A stretch of DNA of 64,000 bases from Thunnus maccoyii. Taxonomy: Eukaryota > Chordata > Actinopteri > Scombriformes > Scombridae. Location of the stretch: the NCBI RefSeq assembly GCF_910596095.1, contig NC_056550.1:18074501-18138500 (forward strand), in the 5' to 3' direction. The notes below the pieces were generated by a model. The model was not told the DNA's origin. It was given only the letters and a program-made list of their open reading frames with translations, and did no database searches. The position numbers and the translations under genes are program-made. Shown one piece after another: positions 1 to 12,111 of the stretch (positions are counted from its first letter, which is position 1; each line of letters begins with the position of its first letter).

Positions 1-46
1 CTAAAAATAAGATGAATTGGATCTTAATTGTGGCAAAGACACTTAC

Positions 47-1887
47 CTCCTTATTGTCTCTTTGTAATTCTGAAAACAAAATTGAAGAGAACAACTCTCA
101 TCAAGTGTGCACATGAAGGTTTAAAAAAAGGTTTGTTATTCTTATCTTGTTCTTATCTACCTTAAGAAATGGGATATCTTGAGATCGCATCTCCTGTTCC
201 ACTAATCTGATTGTGTTAGAGAGAGATGCCATCTCATTGTTGATCTCCTCCATCCTCTGGTTTATCATGAGATTCTTCAGATCCTCCTCTTCCTTTAAAA
301 CAGAAAGTCTGGCAGCCTCCTGTTCCTTCAGGAAATTGTGAAGGGCTTCAAATTCCTCTTTTATCTGTGTTTCAGTATGTTCTGCTTGGTTCTGGAAAGA
401 GATATGATTGATGGATAATCACCGCCTCCACACCTTGGCTCTGTAGTATGTTCAAAGTAACATTTGGTACTGATGGGGGTGACAGTACCTTGACATGCTC
501 TGCCATTTCCTCACAGACCATTTTCGCCTTCTTGTACAGCTGCAATTTCTCCTTCAAAGGCAGCAGCGCATTCTTCAGTTCCTCCTATAGAGTCAGGGAC
601 AGGGCATCAACACTTTAAAACAAGGTCAGCCTGGCAGGTGGCCGAGCTGTCAGCACAATGTGACAGGCAGCGTTTTCCTGTAAATTCAAAGCTCCACAAT
701 ACAGCAGCATCAAATGAATGGGACAAATCTATAGAAAATGATCTAATGCCCTGGTAACATAAGCAAAATTGAAATCATGCAACCAATAAATTAATTTCAC
801 ATCAGTATTCAAGAATTTCCATTCTCGAGAGCAGGCCGAGCAGGGCGGGAGTAGAATGAACGTTGTGTCAGAGAAACCTTGTGGGAGTCGAGTTTCAGTC
901 CTCTCGGGACGCCAGCGGCGACGGCAAACCAAAAATATAAAGCTATTATTAGAATGTTAATAAACTCTGCCAAACACCGTCACTCATATCAGCATATCAG
1001 ACTTAGAGAAGCACAAAAGTAGTGAGAAAATCAAAATCAAAAAGGTAAGAAAACCACGATAAACAATGCATTTTCAAACTTTTAGAAAGTCGTATATTAA
1101 AATGATGCCCAGGTACAATGTGACATGTTTTCTATTGATGGAATCATGGACAGCCTTTGAGACTTTATTGTGCAAAATAACCAGCCAACAAATTTAATGA
1201 ATTAAAATTTCCTTTAGAATCTTCCCATTTAAATTCTGAAGTCTCATCCACACTTGTTGACATCAGGTACTAGTCTATAAAGACATATATCTACTGTAAT
1301 CCTGACGAATGTGACAGATAATTTGATAAACACTTCATTATCATTCATTTTCACTGTAAGTATCAGTATGAACACAGAGGGAGAAGCTTGTGGTGAAGTA
1401 AACATTTCCCACATAGCTGATGTTGATGATGAAAATTTGCTACCAGTGTGAAATACCGGCGTGACCAAACGTGTAACATGCCTACCTTACAGTCATGAGC
1501 ACTTTCCCCAATGGGATAGATCCTGTGCCCTTTGTGTTTAGCTGCTTTCCCACACACTTCACATATTGGATCCAAGTCCTCCAAACAGAACAGTGTGAGC
1601 TTTTCTCCATGCTCCTGGCAAGCACCTGGGTCATTCTTGCCTCTGTCCTCCTTAAAGGATTCGCAGGCCTTCTCCAACACAGCACTCACCACCATTTGAT
1701 CCATGGAGGAACGTTGCCAGCACAGAGGACAGAAGCGTGAATCCTCAGTGACTTGTGTCTCCCAGCTGTCTTTGAGGCAGGCTTTACAGAACCTGTGTTT
1801 GCAGGTTAGAATCACTGGCTGACTGAGAATAAGTCCACAAATTGGACAGGAAAGGTCGTCCTCTCTACGAGCACGTCTGGTGGCCAT
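47..1887 (-). CDS. TRIM-family E3 ubiquitin ligase (TRIM35-like), 5' part only
   Basis: Four coding exons are visible: 1486-1887, 489-584, 161-391 and 47-69, all with GT-AG junctions; the rest runs off the left edge. Exon 1 starts at the ATG at 1887-1885. It encodes a C3HC4 RING (C14, C17, C29, H31, C34, C37, C53, C56) and a type-2 B-box (C90, H93, C101, D104, C109, C112, H118, H121). Exons of 96, 231 and 23 nt follow, the usual sizes for the coiled-coil region of TRIM genes; the 231-nt exon is rich in E, K and L. TRIM proteins are RING-type E3 ligases, often acting in innate immunity, but the target here is unknown. The C-terminal domain, probably B30.2/SPRY, lies outside the window. The TRIM35-like label rests on architecture and general resemblance, so the subfamily is uncertain. 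Confidence 0.85.
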
Positions 1888-3940
1888 TCTTCCTCACAGG
1901 GCTTTGGTGACAACGCAGGATAGGAGGCCCCTCCCATGTCTATGGCAGGCTACCTCATCTTAACCTCAGAAATAAGTGTTAATACCTCGGCTCCCGAATC
2001 CATATCCCATGTTATGCTGTCTTGTTTGACTGCGCACATTGCCCCGTTCTCAAATAAACACCACACCTCTGAATGAAAGGAATAGGCTTTACATATGATA
2101 CTGTATCTGTGCAGATCAGAGCCTGAATAACCCCGGGATGACAGCAGAGCAAATGATGATGGTGGAATAATTGCACTCAAGATGGTTTTTACATTACAGT
2201 TGCGCTATAATCATCTCTATGTTATTTGAGAAGTGAGTTGATACAATCTGTCATGGTGTAATTGAAGAGTTTACATAGGAACAATGTCCAAATTAAGACT
2301 CGGGGTCAAGATATAAATAGATAGAAGTTACCGATTTAGACTTCAGTTATGTGGGTAAAGAAATATCTTCCTGCTGACCACTGAAACTGTTTTTTTTTCC
2401 ATGGTCAAGTTCAACATTGGGTAAAAGCTTTTTAAGAATTAAATAGAGTTATTTTTGAGTCAAATCACCATTCTGGTATAAAAATACTTGACACAATTCT
2501 CACATTAATCAAACACTACTTAGAGTAAAAGAGTCAAGTTTTTAAGAGCAATTAAAAGTTATTTTAAAGCAAGATGTTAATTTGTTAAGTATTTAACTGT
2601 TATCTGACCTTGTTTGTAATGTAATTCAGTATTTTGTTGTGGGAGTTAATTTACTAGAAACAATGTTGCACCTAAAATAGGGCGAGAGCTTGTAGATAGA
2701 CATAGAAAGCAAAGGGGAACATGATCCTGTCATGTGTAGGCTGCTTCAACTCATGTGTATACACTGTATGGTTGCTCATAAATTTCACACATGCTATGTT
2801 AGGATTCACGTCTGCTTTGAACAAGGTGGGAGAATTATTACAATGTGAACTATAAGGACGGTATAAGATTTTCCCCTGCATTGACGTTACTTTAGATATT
2901 ATTGTTACAATGTAGTTGTAGAATTATACAGACAGATTTTCATGTCTACAGTCCCCTCAAAGCACCCTAACATGTCATAACAAGGTATAAGGATGTCAAC
3001 AATATAGAAACTGCAGATGAGCAGTCCAATAAGAGTAATATAGTCATGAATATATTGTGTCGTATAATGAGTCAAAACTTTATTTTCACTCACCCACACT
3101 ATGCAATTCCTGACTGAATAAGTCGCAGTCTTATTGAGATGCCAAAGTGAAAATTTGATTGGTGTCCTGCATGCCATTGCCAGAGCAGCAGTTCAGAGAA
3201 ATTCATAGTAACAGTAGTCAACAGAGCCCCCCCCCCCCCCACACACACACACACACACACACACACATTCATACAGACTCCTGTCATGCCAGAGTGGTGG
3301 CTCTGCATGCGGTCACCTCTTTAATATGCATTTCCAAATTTGTCATTAAAAGTTATTGTTGGAAAGCTCTTCAATTGAAGTAGGTGAATCAAACCAAATT
3401 TAATAATTTAATTAAATTTTTCTTAATTTGGTCAAATGTTTCATCTTTTTTAATCTGCAACTAGTTTAAGTTTGAATCTAAATGGTGGCAATTAAATTAA
3501 TTGGGGAAGGACAGATGGATTTCTTTTCTCTGTGGGTTTATATGTTTCCACACATCTGCACACATCTGTGTGTGCATGCAGGCATCGGATACAGATACAG
3601 AGACAAACAGAGATAATGAGCAGACTGACAGACGTGTTACTACAGTTCATAGCCTACAGAGTCCATTGGGGGGAGCAGAGAGTCCTTTTCTAGGTCTAAT
3701 TTTCAATTTCCAACATTTGAAATGCGTGTTCATAGTAGCTGAGAATAACTCTTGTCCACTCTAAAAAAAATGTTCATGTTTAGGTATAATCTACAGACAC
3801 ATTAAGCATGTTCTATGCATCAATATTTGGACTGAGCAACATTTTCCCCATCTATAGGATAGCTAAATCTGTATAGATGTGCATATTATCAAATTTATGC
3901 TCACATTTTTTCATAGAAAAAAGAAAGAAATTTAACTTAC
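1888..3940. other. Spacer between the two RING/B-box exons, no gene seen
   Basis: AT-rich sequence without a convincing exon on either strand. I looked for coiled-coil or B30.2 exons that could complete the upstream RING/B-box exon and found none. It holds a C-run and CA microsatellite at 3227-3267. Confidence 0.5.
3227..3267. repeat. Poly-C followed by (CA)n microsatellite
   Basis: A run of 14 C is followed directly by about 13 CA units. The proline/threonine-histidine reading frames across it are repeat artefacts. Confidence 0.95.
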
Positions 3941-4276
3941 CTTATGATCCTTGAATGCCTCCTTGATGGGATACACTATGTGATTCATATGTAGGCCAGA
4001 TCTGTGGCACATAGAGCAGACAGGCTCCAGATCAGCCACACAGAGGAGAGACAGTTTCTCTCCATGAGCTTCACATGATTTATGTGGAAGCCCATTGTTT
4101 TCCTTAAAGCAGAGAGGACAATCTTTAGAGCCATGTTGTATCCAGAACTGCTCCAAACAAAAGTTACAGAAGCTACGATCACAGCCAATGCAGCAGAGGA
4201 CCACTGGAGCCAGAAAAACTTCACCACACAAGGCGCAGGACTCGTCCACAGCCTGACACAAGATGTCAACCTCCAT
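3941..4276 (-). CDS. Lone RING/B-box exon of a TRIM-type gene
   Basis: A single 336-nt coding exon (112 codons) runs from the ATG at 4276-4274 to an AAG|GTAAG donor at 3941, ending in phase 0 like exon 1 of the neighbouring TRIM gene. It encodes a RING-like segment (C14, C17, C29, C32, C37, C40, C53, C56) and a complete B-box 2 (C68, H71, C79, D82, C87, C90, H96, H99). The RING departs from the norm: the usual C-x-H-x2-C becomes C-x2-C-x4-C, so the histidine ligand is missing and Cys32 may replace it. No coiled-coil exon follows before the next RING exon at 1887. It may be an alternative first exon of the downstream gene, or a remnant of a tandem duplicate. Confidence 0.65.
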
Positions 4277-4317
4277 CTGTGAAATACAATGCAGCAGTGA
4301 TGGGTCTCTACCAGGCA

Positions 4318-4379
4318 GTAAGACATATACGTTCTCTGTGTATGTATAGTAAGACCTATATGTTCTCTATGTATGTACA
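4318..4379. repeat. 31-nt tandem duplication
   Basis: Two adjacent 31-nt units (4318-4348 and 4349-4379) differ at only a few positions; both contain a GTTCTCT core. It lies just upstream of the lone RING exon on the minus strand. Confidence 0.8.
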
Positions 4380-5337
4380 GTATGTAGGGTGTTCAACAGA
4401 GTGTAGTCCTGCAGCAGTAGGGAGAAAGGTGACGCAGCTACTCTGGTTGCACCATAAATTAGCATGGACATCAAAGAATGTGTTCAGCTCGGTTTCAGAC
4501 CCTGCCAATGAAAAACTGGAAAGGAGCCATAAAACTTTTATTTTAGAATTTTTACTTACAGCCCTGGATGGTGGAAAGAGACGTGTGAGCTATAATGACC
4601 AACTATAATTTTGAGCAACGAGCTCTACCACATTCATATCAAGGCAGGTTATCTTGTAATGTTATATTATTTATATGTATAAAATTAGGTTAAAATTGCT
4701 TTTCTGGCTCTATGTCCAGAAAAGTGCAATTTTCTTTTTCTTTAACTACAATTTCTTTGGCTTCCTATTAAGTCAGTCTTTAATGCAAGTGCTTCTAATT
4801 TAAATATATATACATAATTGCCAGTACAGTTAAAAATTTAAGCGTTTTGTGCAGAGTGATTCCATTTTAAGGTTTAAGAAGCTTTTAAACAGATATTAAG
4901 ACAAAATTTACTATTTATTTTAAAAAATCATATTCTAAATGCAATTTATTGTTACTGTTCATTCCCTGAAATAGAGCTTTGTCTGTGTTACAAGCTTATA
5001 ATCACTGTAGAAACTAATCTGCAGGGTTAACAGAACACATTCACACAGTTTTAAGATGTACCATCAAATGAATAGTCTACATCTGGAGCCTGGTGTATAA
5101 TGAGCCTAATTATAGTAATAAATCCAGAGCAAAATATTGAGTAGACTATTTTCAAAAGGCTAGGTTACTCAGGATATACCAGACAGGAAAAGGTCATTAG
5201 TAAGAGCTCTAATGTGTCTGCTTGCTTTTTTCCTCCCCTCACACACGCTTTTTTTTTTTTTTTTTTAAACCATTATTTCTTGTTTTGCGTGTTATATGGA
5301 TTTGGAAGAAGAGTATGTTTTTAATCACATGGTCCAC
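4380..5337. other. Intergenic stretch between TRIM region and vac14, no gene seen
   Basis: AT-rich, with a T-run at about 5249-5266. No supported exon or RNA gene was recognised. Confidence 0.5.
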
Positions 5338-5343
5338 TTTATT
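5338..5343 (-). terminator. Candidate polyadenylation signal of vac14
   Basis: TTTATT on the plus strand is AATAAA in the direction of vac14, about 835 nt past its stop codon. No closer AATAAA was seen, which would give a 3' UTR of roughly 0.85 kb. Confidence 0.5.
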
Positions 5344-6177
5344 GATTTTCACACAGGAATGACAATGCTAGACAAACAGACACAATACAAAGAGAAATAC
5401 ACATTAGCTGAAGAATACATAAGAAAAGAAATTGAATTAAAAGCTGAGGGTGTGTAAGGTAACAAAGAATGGCAAGAGGTGTAGCAACGTGGGCATACTC
5501 ACAATTTACGCCAGAGTTCATTCATGGCTTACAAAGTTTAAATCTCAGCTGAGTTAGGTCAATACTCTACGTGTGAGATTTTTTTTTTTTTTTTTCTGGC
5601 TGACATGAGATTAAGGCAACGCTGAACGCATGCTCTGTTCACACTTTACAAGATACACCATGAAAATACTGTGGTTCGCATGGACATTAAATGACAGAAG
5701 TATGCTATTTAACATTGAAATGCATGTCCATCCACTTAAAACACTGTGACTATTTCGTTTAGCTGGAAAATATCTCAGCTACTGACAAGACATGATGGAA
5801 ACTCAGGATATAGATGATCATATTGTCACCACTATTAGTTATGACGCATATGTGACATTTTATGTACATTATCAAAATCTTCACGGAAAGTTAAGATTAA
5901 TTTCTGTGTACATAGTCTGAAGTGTATTAAATGTGTTTTCTGTTTAAAATGTTTGATTTCTTACATTACATGACATTTTCATCATTATTAGCAAAGAAAT
6001 TTACAAACGTCTCAGTTTCTTGTATACCCATTGCTTCTCTGATAGGACAGTTTTTATCATACTAACATTATAATACTTTTTGGCTTCAATAGCATCTTAA
6101 TAATCTTTTCCAGTAAAACTCTATATATAATTTTTCTTTCACCCTCCTCTTGCTACGGTCACGATGGCCCGATGATT

Positions 6178-8550
6178 TCACATCAGCTTCCTGTCAGGAT
6201 GATCCGTGGCACGTCCAGAGCGTTGGTGTCGGACCTCCAGGTGTTTGCTCTGGACACGGTCGAAATGCTGCAAGAGCTCGCTGTAATCCATGTGAGTGTA
6301 AGAGGCACGTTTGGAGACTGCTTGCTGTTTTGAGTCCATATACTTGGACTCGTCCACCGTCCTCATGAGCTCCGGGTTGGGGACACATCGCAAGCGGTGG
6401 GAGAGCAGCTGGAAGGCCTGGCTCTGCGGCAGCAGCATCAGCAGGCCATACAGTGCCTTTATCAGGTAAGGGTTGTTCTCCACATCTAGAAGCTGCAAGC
6501 GCAGGTAGGTGAAGATGGGGCTTTCTATAAGCTGTACCAGCTTGTCGACCTCCATCAGGAAGTCTACTGTCACCTCTAGATCTCCAAACTTCTGGATGAG
6601 ATCATAGGCGTGTCTGTAGTTCTGTGTGAGGAAACAGAGTGACACGGTGGCTACAGGGTTGTGGCACCAGGAACGATACAGGCAGCAAAACAGAGCACAG
6701 CTCTCCTGAGTGCGCAGGTCTTTCAGCTGGTTGCGTAACTGGAAGAGCTCAGCAGAGGTGAGCAGGATAGTGTTGAGGGTCTGGACCATGGTGGAGGCAA
6801 ATTTGAGGTCCTCCTCCTTCAGCAAGATGTCAGCCATAGAGTGGAAGATGTTCTCTGCATGAAGCAACAGACACAGCTGCCTGATGATAAAAGCTCCTCT
6901 GTTCTCCAGAAGCTTCCTCTCCAGACTGAAGCGTTTCAGCAGGTTAATCATGAACTTGTAAAAATAGGAGTTCATACTGGGAGTGGAGGGGGATGAATCT
7001 ACTGCTTTGGAGCCTGTGCTGGGCTGCTGTCCTAGCTTAGCACCCTCTGGCACCTTGAGCTCCAGTCTGTTACCAGTACTGTCACAGGAGCCGGCTTGGT
7101 CTGTTTGGCCCGCGGGAGATGACGCTATCTCAGCTAACACCTCCAGATCTTTCAGGATCACCTCGTCGGACTCATCAGATAGTGTTTTCAGCAGCATGGG
7201 AAACAGGCTGTCTGTGTGGCGGAACATCTTGCGTGGTGTCTTGATGTAGAGGTGATATAGCCATTTGAGCACAGCTATGCGGGTCATCATGCCGGTGGAG
7301 GAATCATGGAGGTGGCGGTCCAACACCTGGACAATACCATCCAGATCCAGAGTTACTTGAGGCCTGTCAGCACTCGCCGGAGTGAAGAAGCTGATATTAC
7401 TGAAACCAACAGATTCTTGTGATGCGTTCAACATATCGTTGCTGTCTGCCTCCGTCTTGGGCTGGCCCTCTTCCTTGGATGGCGACTCTGTGCTTCCACT
7501 TTTCTCCTCCTCCTCCTCCTCGTCATCCTCAGGAGTCACAAGCTTCATCAGACTGTGATTACAGGCACTGGCTGCTTCTTTGGTATTTTTCTTTCTGTCG
7601 TCGTAGGAGAGGCAAGGAAGCACTGCAGTCAGGATACCAGAGGAGTAGGGGAGCACCACTCGGCCTGCAAGCTGGATAAACTCTCTCATCCAGGTCATAG
7701 CCGTCAGCTGGATCAGGTCATTTGTGAGTTTGGTCTCATCTGCGACCTGGCAGTGGATGACCAGGATGTTAGCCATCTCAGCAAATTTCACACTGGATGG
7801 TGTCTTTTTGATCTCCTTCAGGAACTCTCCCAGCACCACCTCACATGTCCTGCGGATCTCCTTGCTGTTGTCTCCCAGGATCTGGAAGAGCCCGTCCAGT
7901 ATCTCAGGGAGGTAGTCTAACAGGTTGATGTCCGGCACCGACTCCAGAACATGGATCCAGGAGATGATGAACTGCCGGGCGTACTGATTATTGGAGTAGA
8001 TACGCTCTCTCAGCAGGGGGACAAAAGCCACCAGGTCAAACTTGTTGCTTTCTGTCACTATATCTTTCAACAGTCTGTCCAGGAGTTCAGATCCGCTTTT
8101 GACATTGGGGTCTGGGTCTGCTGCAAGTTTGCTGAGCCCATCAAAGAGCAGGTTGAAGTGGGGCAGCACAGCTCCTCTGGCCACCTTGACTATATTATAG
8201 AGGGCCTCGCAGGCATAGTAGCGCAAGCGACTGTCTGAGTCATTAAAACACGTGAGCACAGGCTCAATAAGCTCCTTCAAATACAGACCTGAGTCTTTAC
8301 CGAGAGCTATGGAGCAAGCTGCCAGCCCAATGAGACCTCCTTTGCGGCTGTGGGGGTGCTGAGAAAGCGCAAACTCCGAGGCCAGGATCTGGATAACATG
8401 CCTGATTTGAGTGGAGTTGTTCTGAGCCACAAACTCCCGCACCAGCTTCTCTATTTCTAGAGCTGCGACTTTTCTCTTCTCGTAGAGTTTATCATTCAGA
8501 GCCCGGACAATGTTTGGCGTCAGAGGTGAAAAGTCCTTCTCCGTGTTCAT
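6178..8550 (-). CDS. vac14: Vac14, scaffold of the PIKfyve-Fig4 complex (intronless)
   Basis: One open frame of 790 residues without introns, close to the roughly 780 residues of mammalian VAC14. Vac14 scaffolds the PIKfyve kinase and Fig4 phosphatase that control PI(3,5)P2 on endosomes and lysosomes. The start ([20 protein letters not shown]), the helical HEAT-type repeats over the N-terminal half, an acidic low-complexity linker near residues 340-375 (EEEEEE), and the C-terminal helical region ending in DHPDRKLM all fit the family. Human VAC14 has many introns; here every splice site is absent while the frame is intact. This suggests a retrocopy that stayed functional or replaced the parent gene. 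Start codon: first ATG of the frame, 337 bp from the divergent zinc-finger start. The identity is secure; the retrocopy interpretation is inference. Confidence 0.95.
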   Translation of the reverse strand: MNTEKDFSPLTPNIVRALNDKLYEKRKVAALEIEKLVREFVAQNNSTQIRHVIQILASEFALSQHPHSRKGGLIGLAACSIALGKDSGLYLKELIEPVLTCFNDSDSRLRYYACEALYNIVKVARGAVLPHFNLLFDGLSKLAADPDPNVKSGSELLDRLLKDIVTESNKFDLVAFVPLLRERIYSNNQYARQFIISWIHVLESVPDINLLDYLPEILDGLFQILGDNSKEIRRTCEVVLGEFLKEIKKTPSSVKFAEMANILVIHCQVADETKLTNDLIQLTAMTWMREFIQLAGRVVLPYSSGILTAVLPCLSYDDRKKNTKEAASACNHSLMKLVTPEDDEEEEEEKSGSTESPSKEEGQPKTEADSNDMLNASQESVGFSNISFFTPASADRPQVTLDLDGIVQVLDRHLHDSSTGMMTRIAVLKWLYHLYIKTPRKMFRHTDSLFPMLLKTLSDESDEVILKDLEVLAEIASSPAGQTDQAGSCDSTGNRLELKVPEGAKLGQQPSTGSKAVDSSPSTPSMNSYFYKFMINLLKRFSLERKLLENRGAFIIRQLCLLLHAENIFHSMADILLKEEDLKFASTMVQTLNTILLTSAELFQLRNQLKDLRTQESCALFCCLYRSWCHNPVATVSLCFLTQNYRHAYDLIQKFGDLEVTVDFLMEVDKLVQLIESPIFTYLRLQLLDVENNPYLIKALYGLLMLLPQSQAFQLLSHRLRCVPNPELMRTVDESKYMDSKQQAVSKRASYTHMDYSELLQHFDRVQSKHLEVRHQRSGRATDHPDRKLM

Positions 8551-8887
8551 GTTGGTAGCTGAGGTTGTGCTGAGTCCGGCTTGTGGAAGTCTGCGTTGAT
8601 ACGCGAGAGGTCAGTCTGCATTTATGATTATTTTATTAGAGAAAACAAAACGATTTCACAGGCGAACCAGGAAGCTATGGTAATACAGCGCAGCTGACCG
8701 GTTGCATCCGGCGGAAACACGTGATGGTTGCTACATTTATTTGGGTCCCGCTTTGCTTGTGTTGTTAGCACAAATTAGCTTCGTTAGCTACGTAAACCGC
8801 TAATGCATCATTTCATTTTATACTTGCTTCTTAAATTTTAACCCCACTTTCTTTAGTTAGAGAGGGTTGTTATAGCCTGTGTCTGCG
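8551..8887. promoter_or_regulatory. Divergent promoter region, vac14 / zinc-finger gene
   Basis: The 337 bp between two outward-facing start codons must hold both 5' UTRs and most likely a shared promoter. I see no TATA box. It contains a CACGTG E-box at 8718-8723 followed by A, and a GC-richer stretch with CCGG near 8700-8715. E-boxes of the CACGTGA form occur in CLEAR elements bound by TFEB/MITF factors of lysosomal genes, which would suit vac14; this link is only inferred. Confidence 0.6.
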
Positions 8888-11878
8888 ATGTCGAGCCGCT
8901 CTTCTTTTCACTCGCAGCTCTCGTCCATCATGGAGACCATGGCTCGGTCTGCCCTGAGTCAGGTCTGCACTTTGGTGGAGAAAGACTCGTCCGAGCTCCG
9001 GTTAGAGTTGTCTCGGCTCCTATTTGCTAATTCGGCTTTAACAGAGAAAGTAAACAGTCTGGAGAGCGAGCTGACGATCGTGAGAAGCGACGCACCTAAG
9101 TTGTGTAAAAGTTATCGCGCCGTCGGTGTACAAACCGTCTGTCACAAGGACGGAGATGCTCCCGGTACTTTAGTTTTTGTTTCACAGTAAAACATAGCTA
9201 AGACATGTCTTCTGTGTCTACTGGTGTGTACAGTCACCTCTTTTTTAAAACTCTTTTTCTCAGTTTCTGGGTCTCCAACTATAGAGGGGATCTTTGGAAA
9301 GGATTGGTGTATGGATCTGTGGAAGGACAGAGACCCATATAGTCTGGAGAGAGTCACAGACTCACCACAGTCCTCTGATAAGGTGAGAGGAAGGTCTGCA
9401 GAGCCAGTAAATAACTGATATCTTTAAGGCCCTGAGCAATAAACAACTGTACATAAAGGCGTCCAACAATATACATCAACTATTTTAAGTTAGGACTAAT
9501 GAAACTTAAAGATTTGTCTGAGTTACAGACATTATTAGTCATGTACAGGACAAAAAGCAAAGTATTGCAGGAAAATTTACAAAAGTTTGTTTTTAGTTCA
9601 GAGGACGAGGACCATAGAAGAAAATTTAGCTATAAGCATGGTGAGCCTGACTGATATATCGGTCAGCCCATATTATATTGGCTTATCACAGATATATTGG
9701 TATCGCGTATATGTTGTCTGATATGTGGCAATTTTTTTTTTTTTTTTGAGTTATATAGGCAGCATTTTATGTATTTTTGATCCTTTTTTCTTAATTCAAG
9801 TTTAATGTATACGTACATATGTTTTTTTTCTTTCTATGTGGGTTTTTTTGTTGTTGTTTTGTTTTGTTTTTTTAATTTATTATTATTAAGTTTCCAGTGA
9901 AGTTTACTGTTTCAGTGCACTGATGGAATTTTGGACAATAAAGTTTGTGTTTGAACTGTAAATTATCCTGCCTCCATTACATATCTTTGTCACAAGTGTT
10001 TTACATTTGAGGGATCATTGCAAAATATGTGTGTTTATGTATATATTCTGCATATATAAGATTAACAGCTAGTATATCCATATCATAATTTTTTTACTCC
10101 CTAATATCGTATCAGCATTGGCCCCAAAAATTCCAGTATCGCTCAGGCCCTAGTTGATGATTAATTATTTTTTGATTTTTTCTCATGTTGCTGTAAGTAA
10201 TGATTTTTAAGTAACTCATTGACAGACCATCTATTTCTATTGTTTATTTATGTTTAGGATAAGAGGCAGGCAAAATAAGATTTTCCTCTTCCTGCTCCTT
10301 TTCAGTCATGGAATATGTACAAGGAAAATGAGTTGTGTTTTGTTTGTGAAACGCTTTTTTTCTTTTCTGGAGCTGTGCAATAAGATGAGTGGAACAAATA
10401 AATAATGAATGACAATATGAACTTTACAAACTTCAGAATATATAAATAATACACATGTTCTTAAACCCTGCTCACACACACTGATAAGTAATAATAACTG
10501 GAAAAGGGAGTGCATAGATGCCCTGATGCACAGCATGTCTAAGCCAACTAATTTACTCTTCTTATCAATTAATCTATCAATTGATTATGGATTATGCATA
10601 AAAGTTAATAAATCATACAAATCATTTAGTATAAAAAGGTTTAAAAGTAGTGAAATATGCAGTAACATTCTTAAATTGTGTGTTTGGTCCAATGAACAGT
10701 CAAAATACCAAAGATATTTAATTCACAATGATATAATAACCAGCAAATCACTACATTTGAGATGCTGGAACCAGAGAATATTTTCCAATTTTTCCATGAT
10801 GAATCAATTACCAACTTGTTGCTGTGTTGAACTAGTTTTACATATGGACTTTTTTTTGTTTTGCAGTCTGACCAAATTACAGTCAATGACATCAAAGAGG
10901 AAGATTATGAGGAGGATGCTGCCAGCAGCTGCCAGCAGGAAACACTCAGTACAGAAGGTAAGTGAATGAATGAACGCTGGCATTAGGGAGCACACTCTGC
11001 AGATGTTGCAACTTCAGATGCTGTTTGAGTGTTTGTCGTTGTATTTCTGTGCAACAGAACATGAAGAATGCTCAGCTGGGGAACCAGAGCGGCTGTCAGT
11101 TGGTTACTCAGTTGACGGCAGCACTTGCAGCCTGTCATTTGATCAAGATGATGAGCAGATTGTGTCAGCGGGTGGTCTTGAAGAACCGTCCGTGCAGCTG
11201 TTACCCGTCAGTGACACAGAGGAGGCCTTCAGCACTCATATCATTCCGATCGAAGAGGATGATGATGACGACGATGTGCAGTTTGTTCAAGAAAGTCACC
11301 AGGAGGCAACGATAAACGCTGCGAGTGAGGCCGGGCAAGACGAGCAGCAAACAGAAACAGCAAACTCAGAAAACAGCACCGCTCTGGATAAAGACTCACT
11401 CGACAACGTTAATGTGCTTAAAACCAACAGAGGTCCAAACAAAGACAAATTCACTTGTCAAATATGTAGCAGGACATTCTTTCACAAGGGCACTCTGACA
11501 CGCCACCTCAAATCACACAAGTCAAACTTCTGCAACATTTGTAAGCAGCATTTCCCACACAGGACCAAGTTTAGCACACACACATGCGTGCCTCCGGTCC
11601 TCTCTCAGAGAGTCAGTAAGTCATGCGAGCTGTGCGGGAAGACCTTTGCGAACCCGTCGGCTCTGAGGATTCACTACGTCGTCCACACCGGAGAGAAACC
11701 CTACAGGTGCAGCTTGTGTGGAAAAGGGTTCACCCAGAAAGGTAATCTGAAATGTCACCTACGCATTCATACGGGCGAGAGACCGTTCCGCTGTGTTAAA
11801 TGTGGAAAGACCTTTACTCAAAAGGTGAATCTCAACCATCATTTAATGGCACATAGAAATCGTGAGGTCGTAGCATAG
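8888..11878 (+). CDS. C2H2 zinc-finger protein A (four canonical fingers)
   Basis: Four coding exons: 8888-9164, 9264-9382, 10867-10957, 11058-11878, joining in frame to 435 residues. The start is the ATG at 8888; a GTG lies nine bases upstream but is not needed. Residues 1-70 form a predicted helical segment with SF-x2-QL-x2-IM near the start. Exon 2 carries the motif FGKDWCMDLW. Exon 3 carries DIKEED, a sumoylation-type site in an acidic context. Exon 4 has a Ser/Glu-rich acidic stretch (six D in a row), then fingers from about residue 294: one canonical, one degenerate ending in H-x-C instead of H-x3-H, then three canonical fingers with TGEKP/TGERP-type linkers between the last ones. Probably a nuclear DNA-binding regulator; targets unknown. 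Its architecture is shared with the next two zinc-finger genes. Confidence 0.88.
9642..10152. mobile_element. Non-autonomous DNA-transposon-like repeat
   Basis: The left end (TGAGCCTGACTGATATATCGG region) and the reverse complement of the right end (TAGGGCCTGAGCGATACTGG) are imperfect inverted copies. Internally it carries poly-T and ATATCGGTATCG-like stretches typical of a repeat I recognise from teleost genomes. It lies in intron 2 of zinc-finger gene A and has no coding capacity. I did not find a clear target-site duplication, so the exact ends are approximate. Confidence 0.6.
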
Positions 11879-12105
11879 CTAGAAGACATTAATAAATGAT
11901 GGCAGAAGCCTGTCAGTGACTTGTTTCTGGTGCAGTAGCTGTATTTATCTGAATGAATCTTCGTACTACTTCTCACATTAGTTTATATGTAGTTAATGTC
12001 ATGTTTGTAATGTCTTGTCATCCTTAGCGGGGTGCTAACAATTCAGGTGTAGCAAAAATGTCCTGTTTTTGTCAGCTGTGTTTTAGCTGCTGTTTCTGTC
12101 TTTAA

Positions 12106-12111
12106 AATAAA
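12106..12111 (+). terminator. Polyadenylation signal of zinc-finger gene A
   Basis: AATAAA 228 nt after the stop codon, within a typical 3' UTR distance. Confidence 0.7.

Noticed and set aside
5249-5595. Two T-runs past vac14 considered as the A-tail of a retrocopy
   Set aside because: Neither lies at the proper distance from an AATAAA on the minus strand, and no flanking duplication was seen, so they do not support the retrocopy idea.
6983-8238. Several plus-strand open frames of 86-121 codons across vac14
   Set aside because: They are antisense shadows of the long vac14 frame; none shows recognisable protein features.
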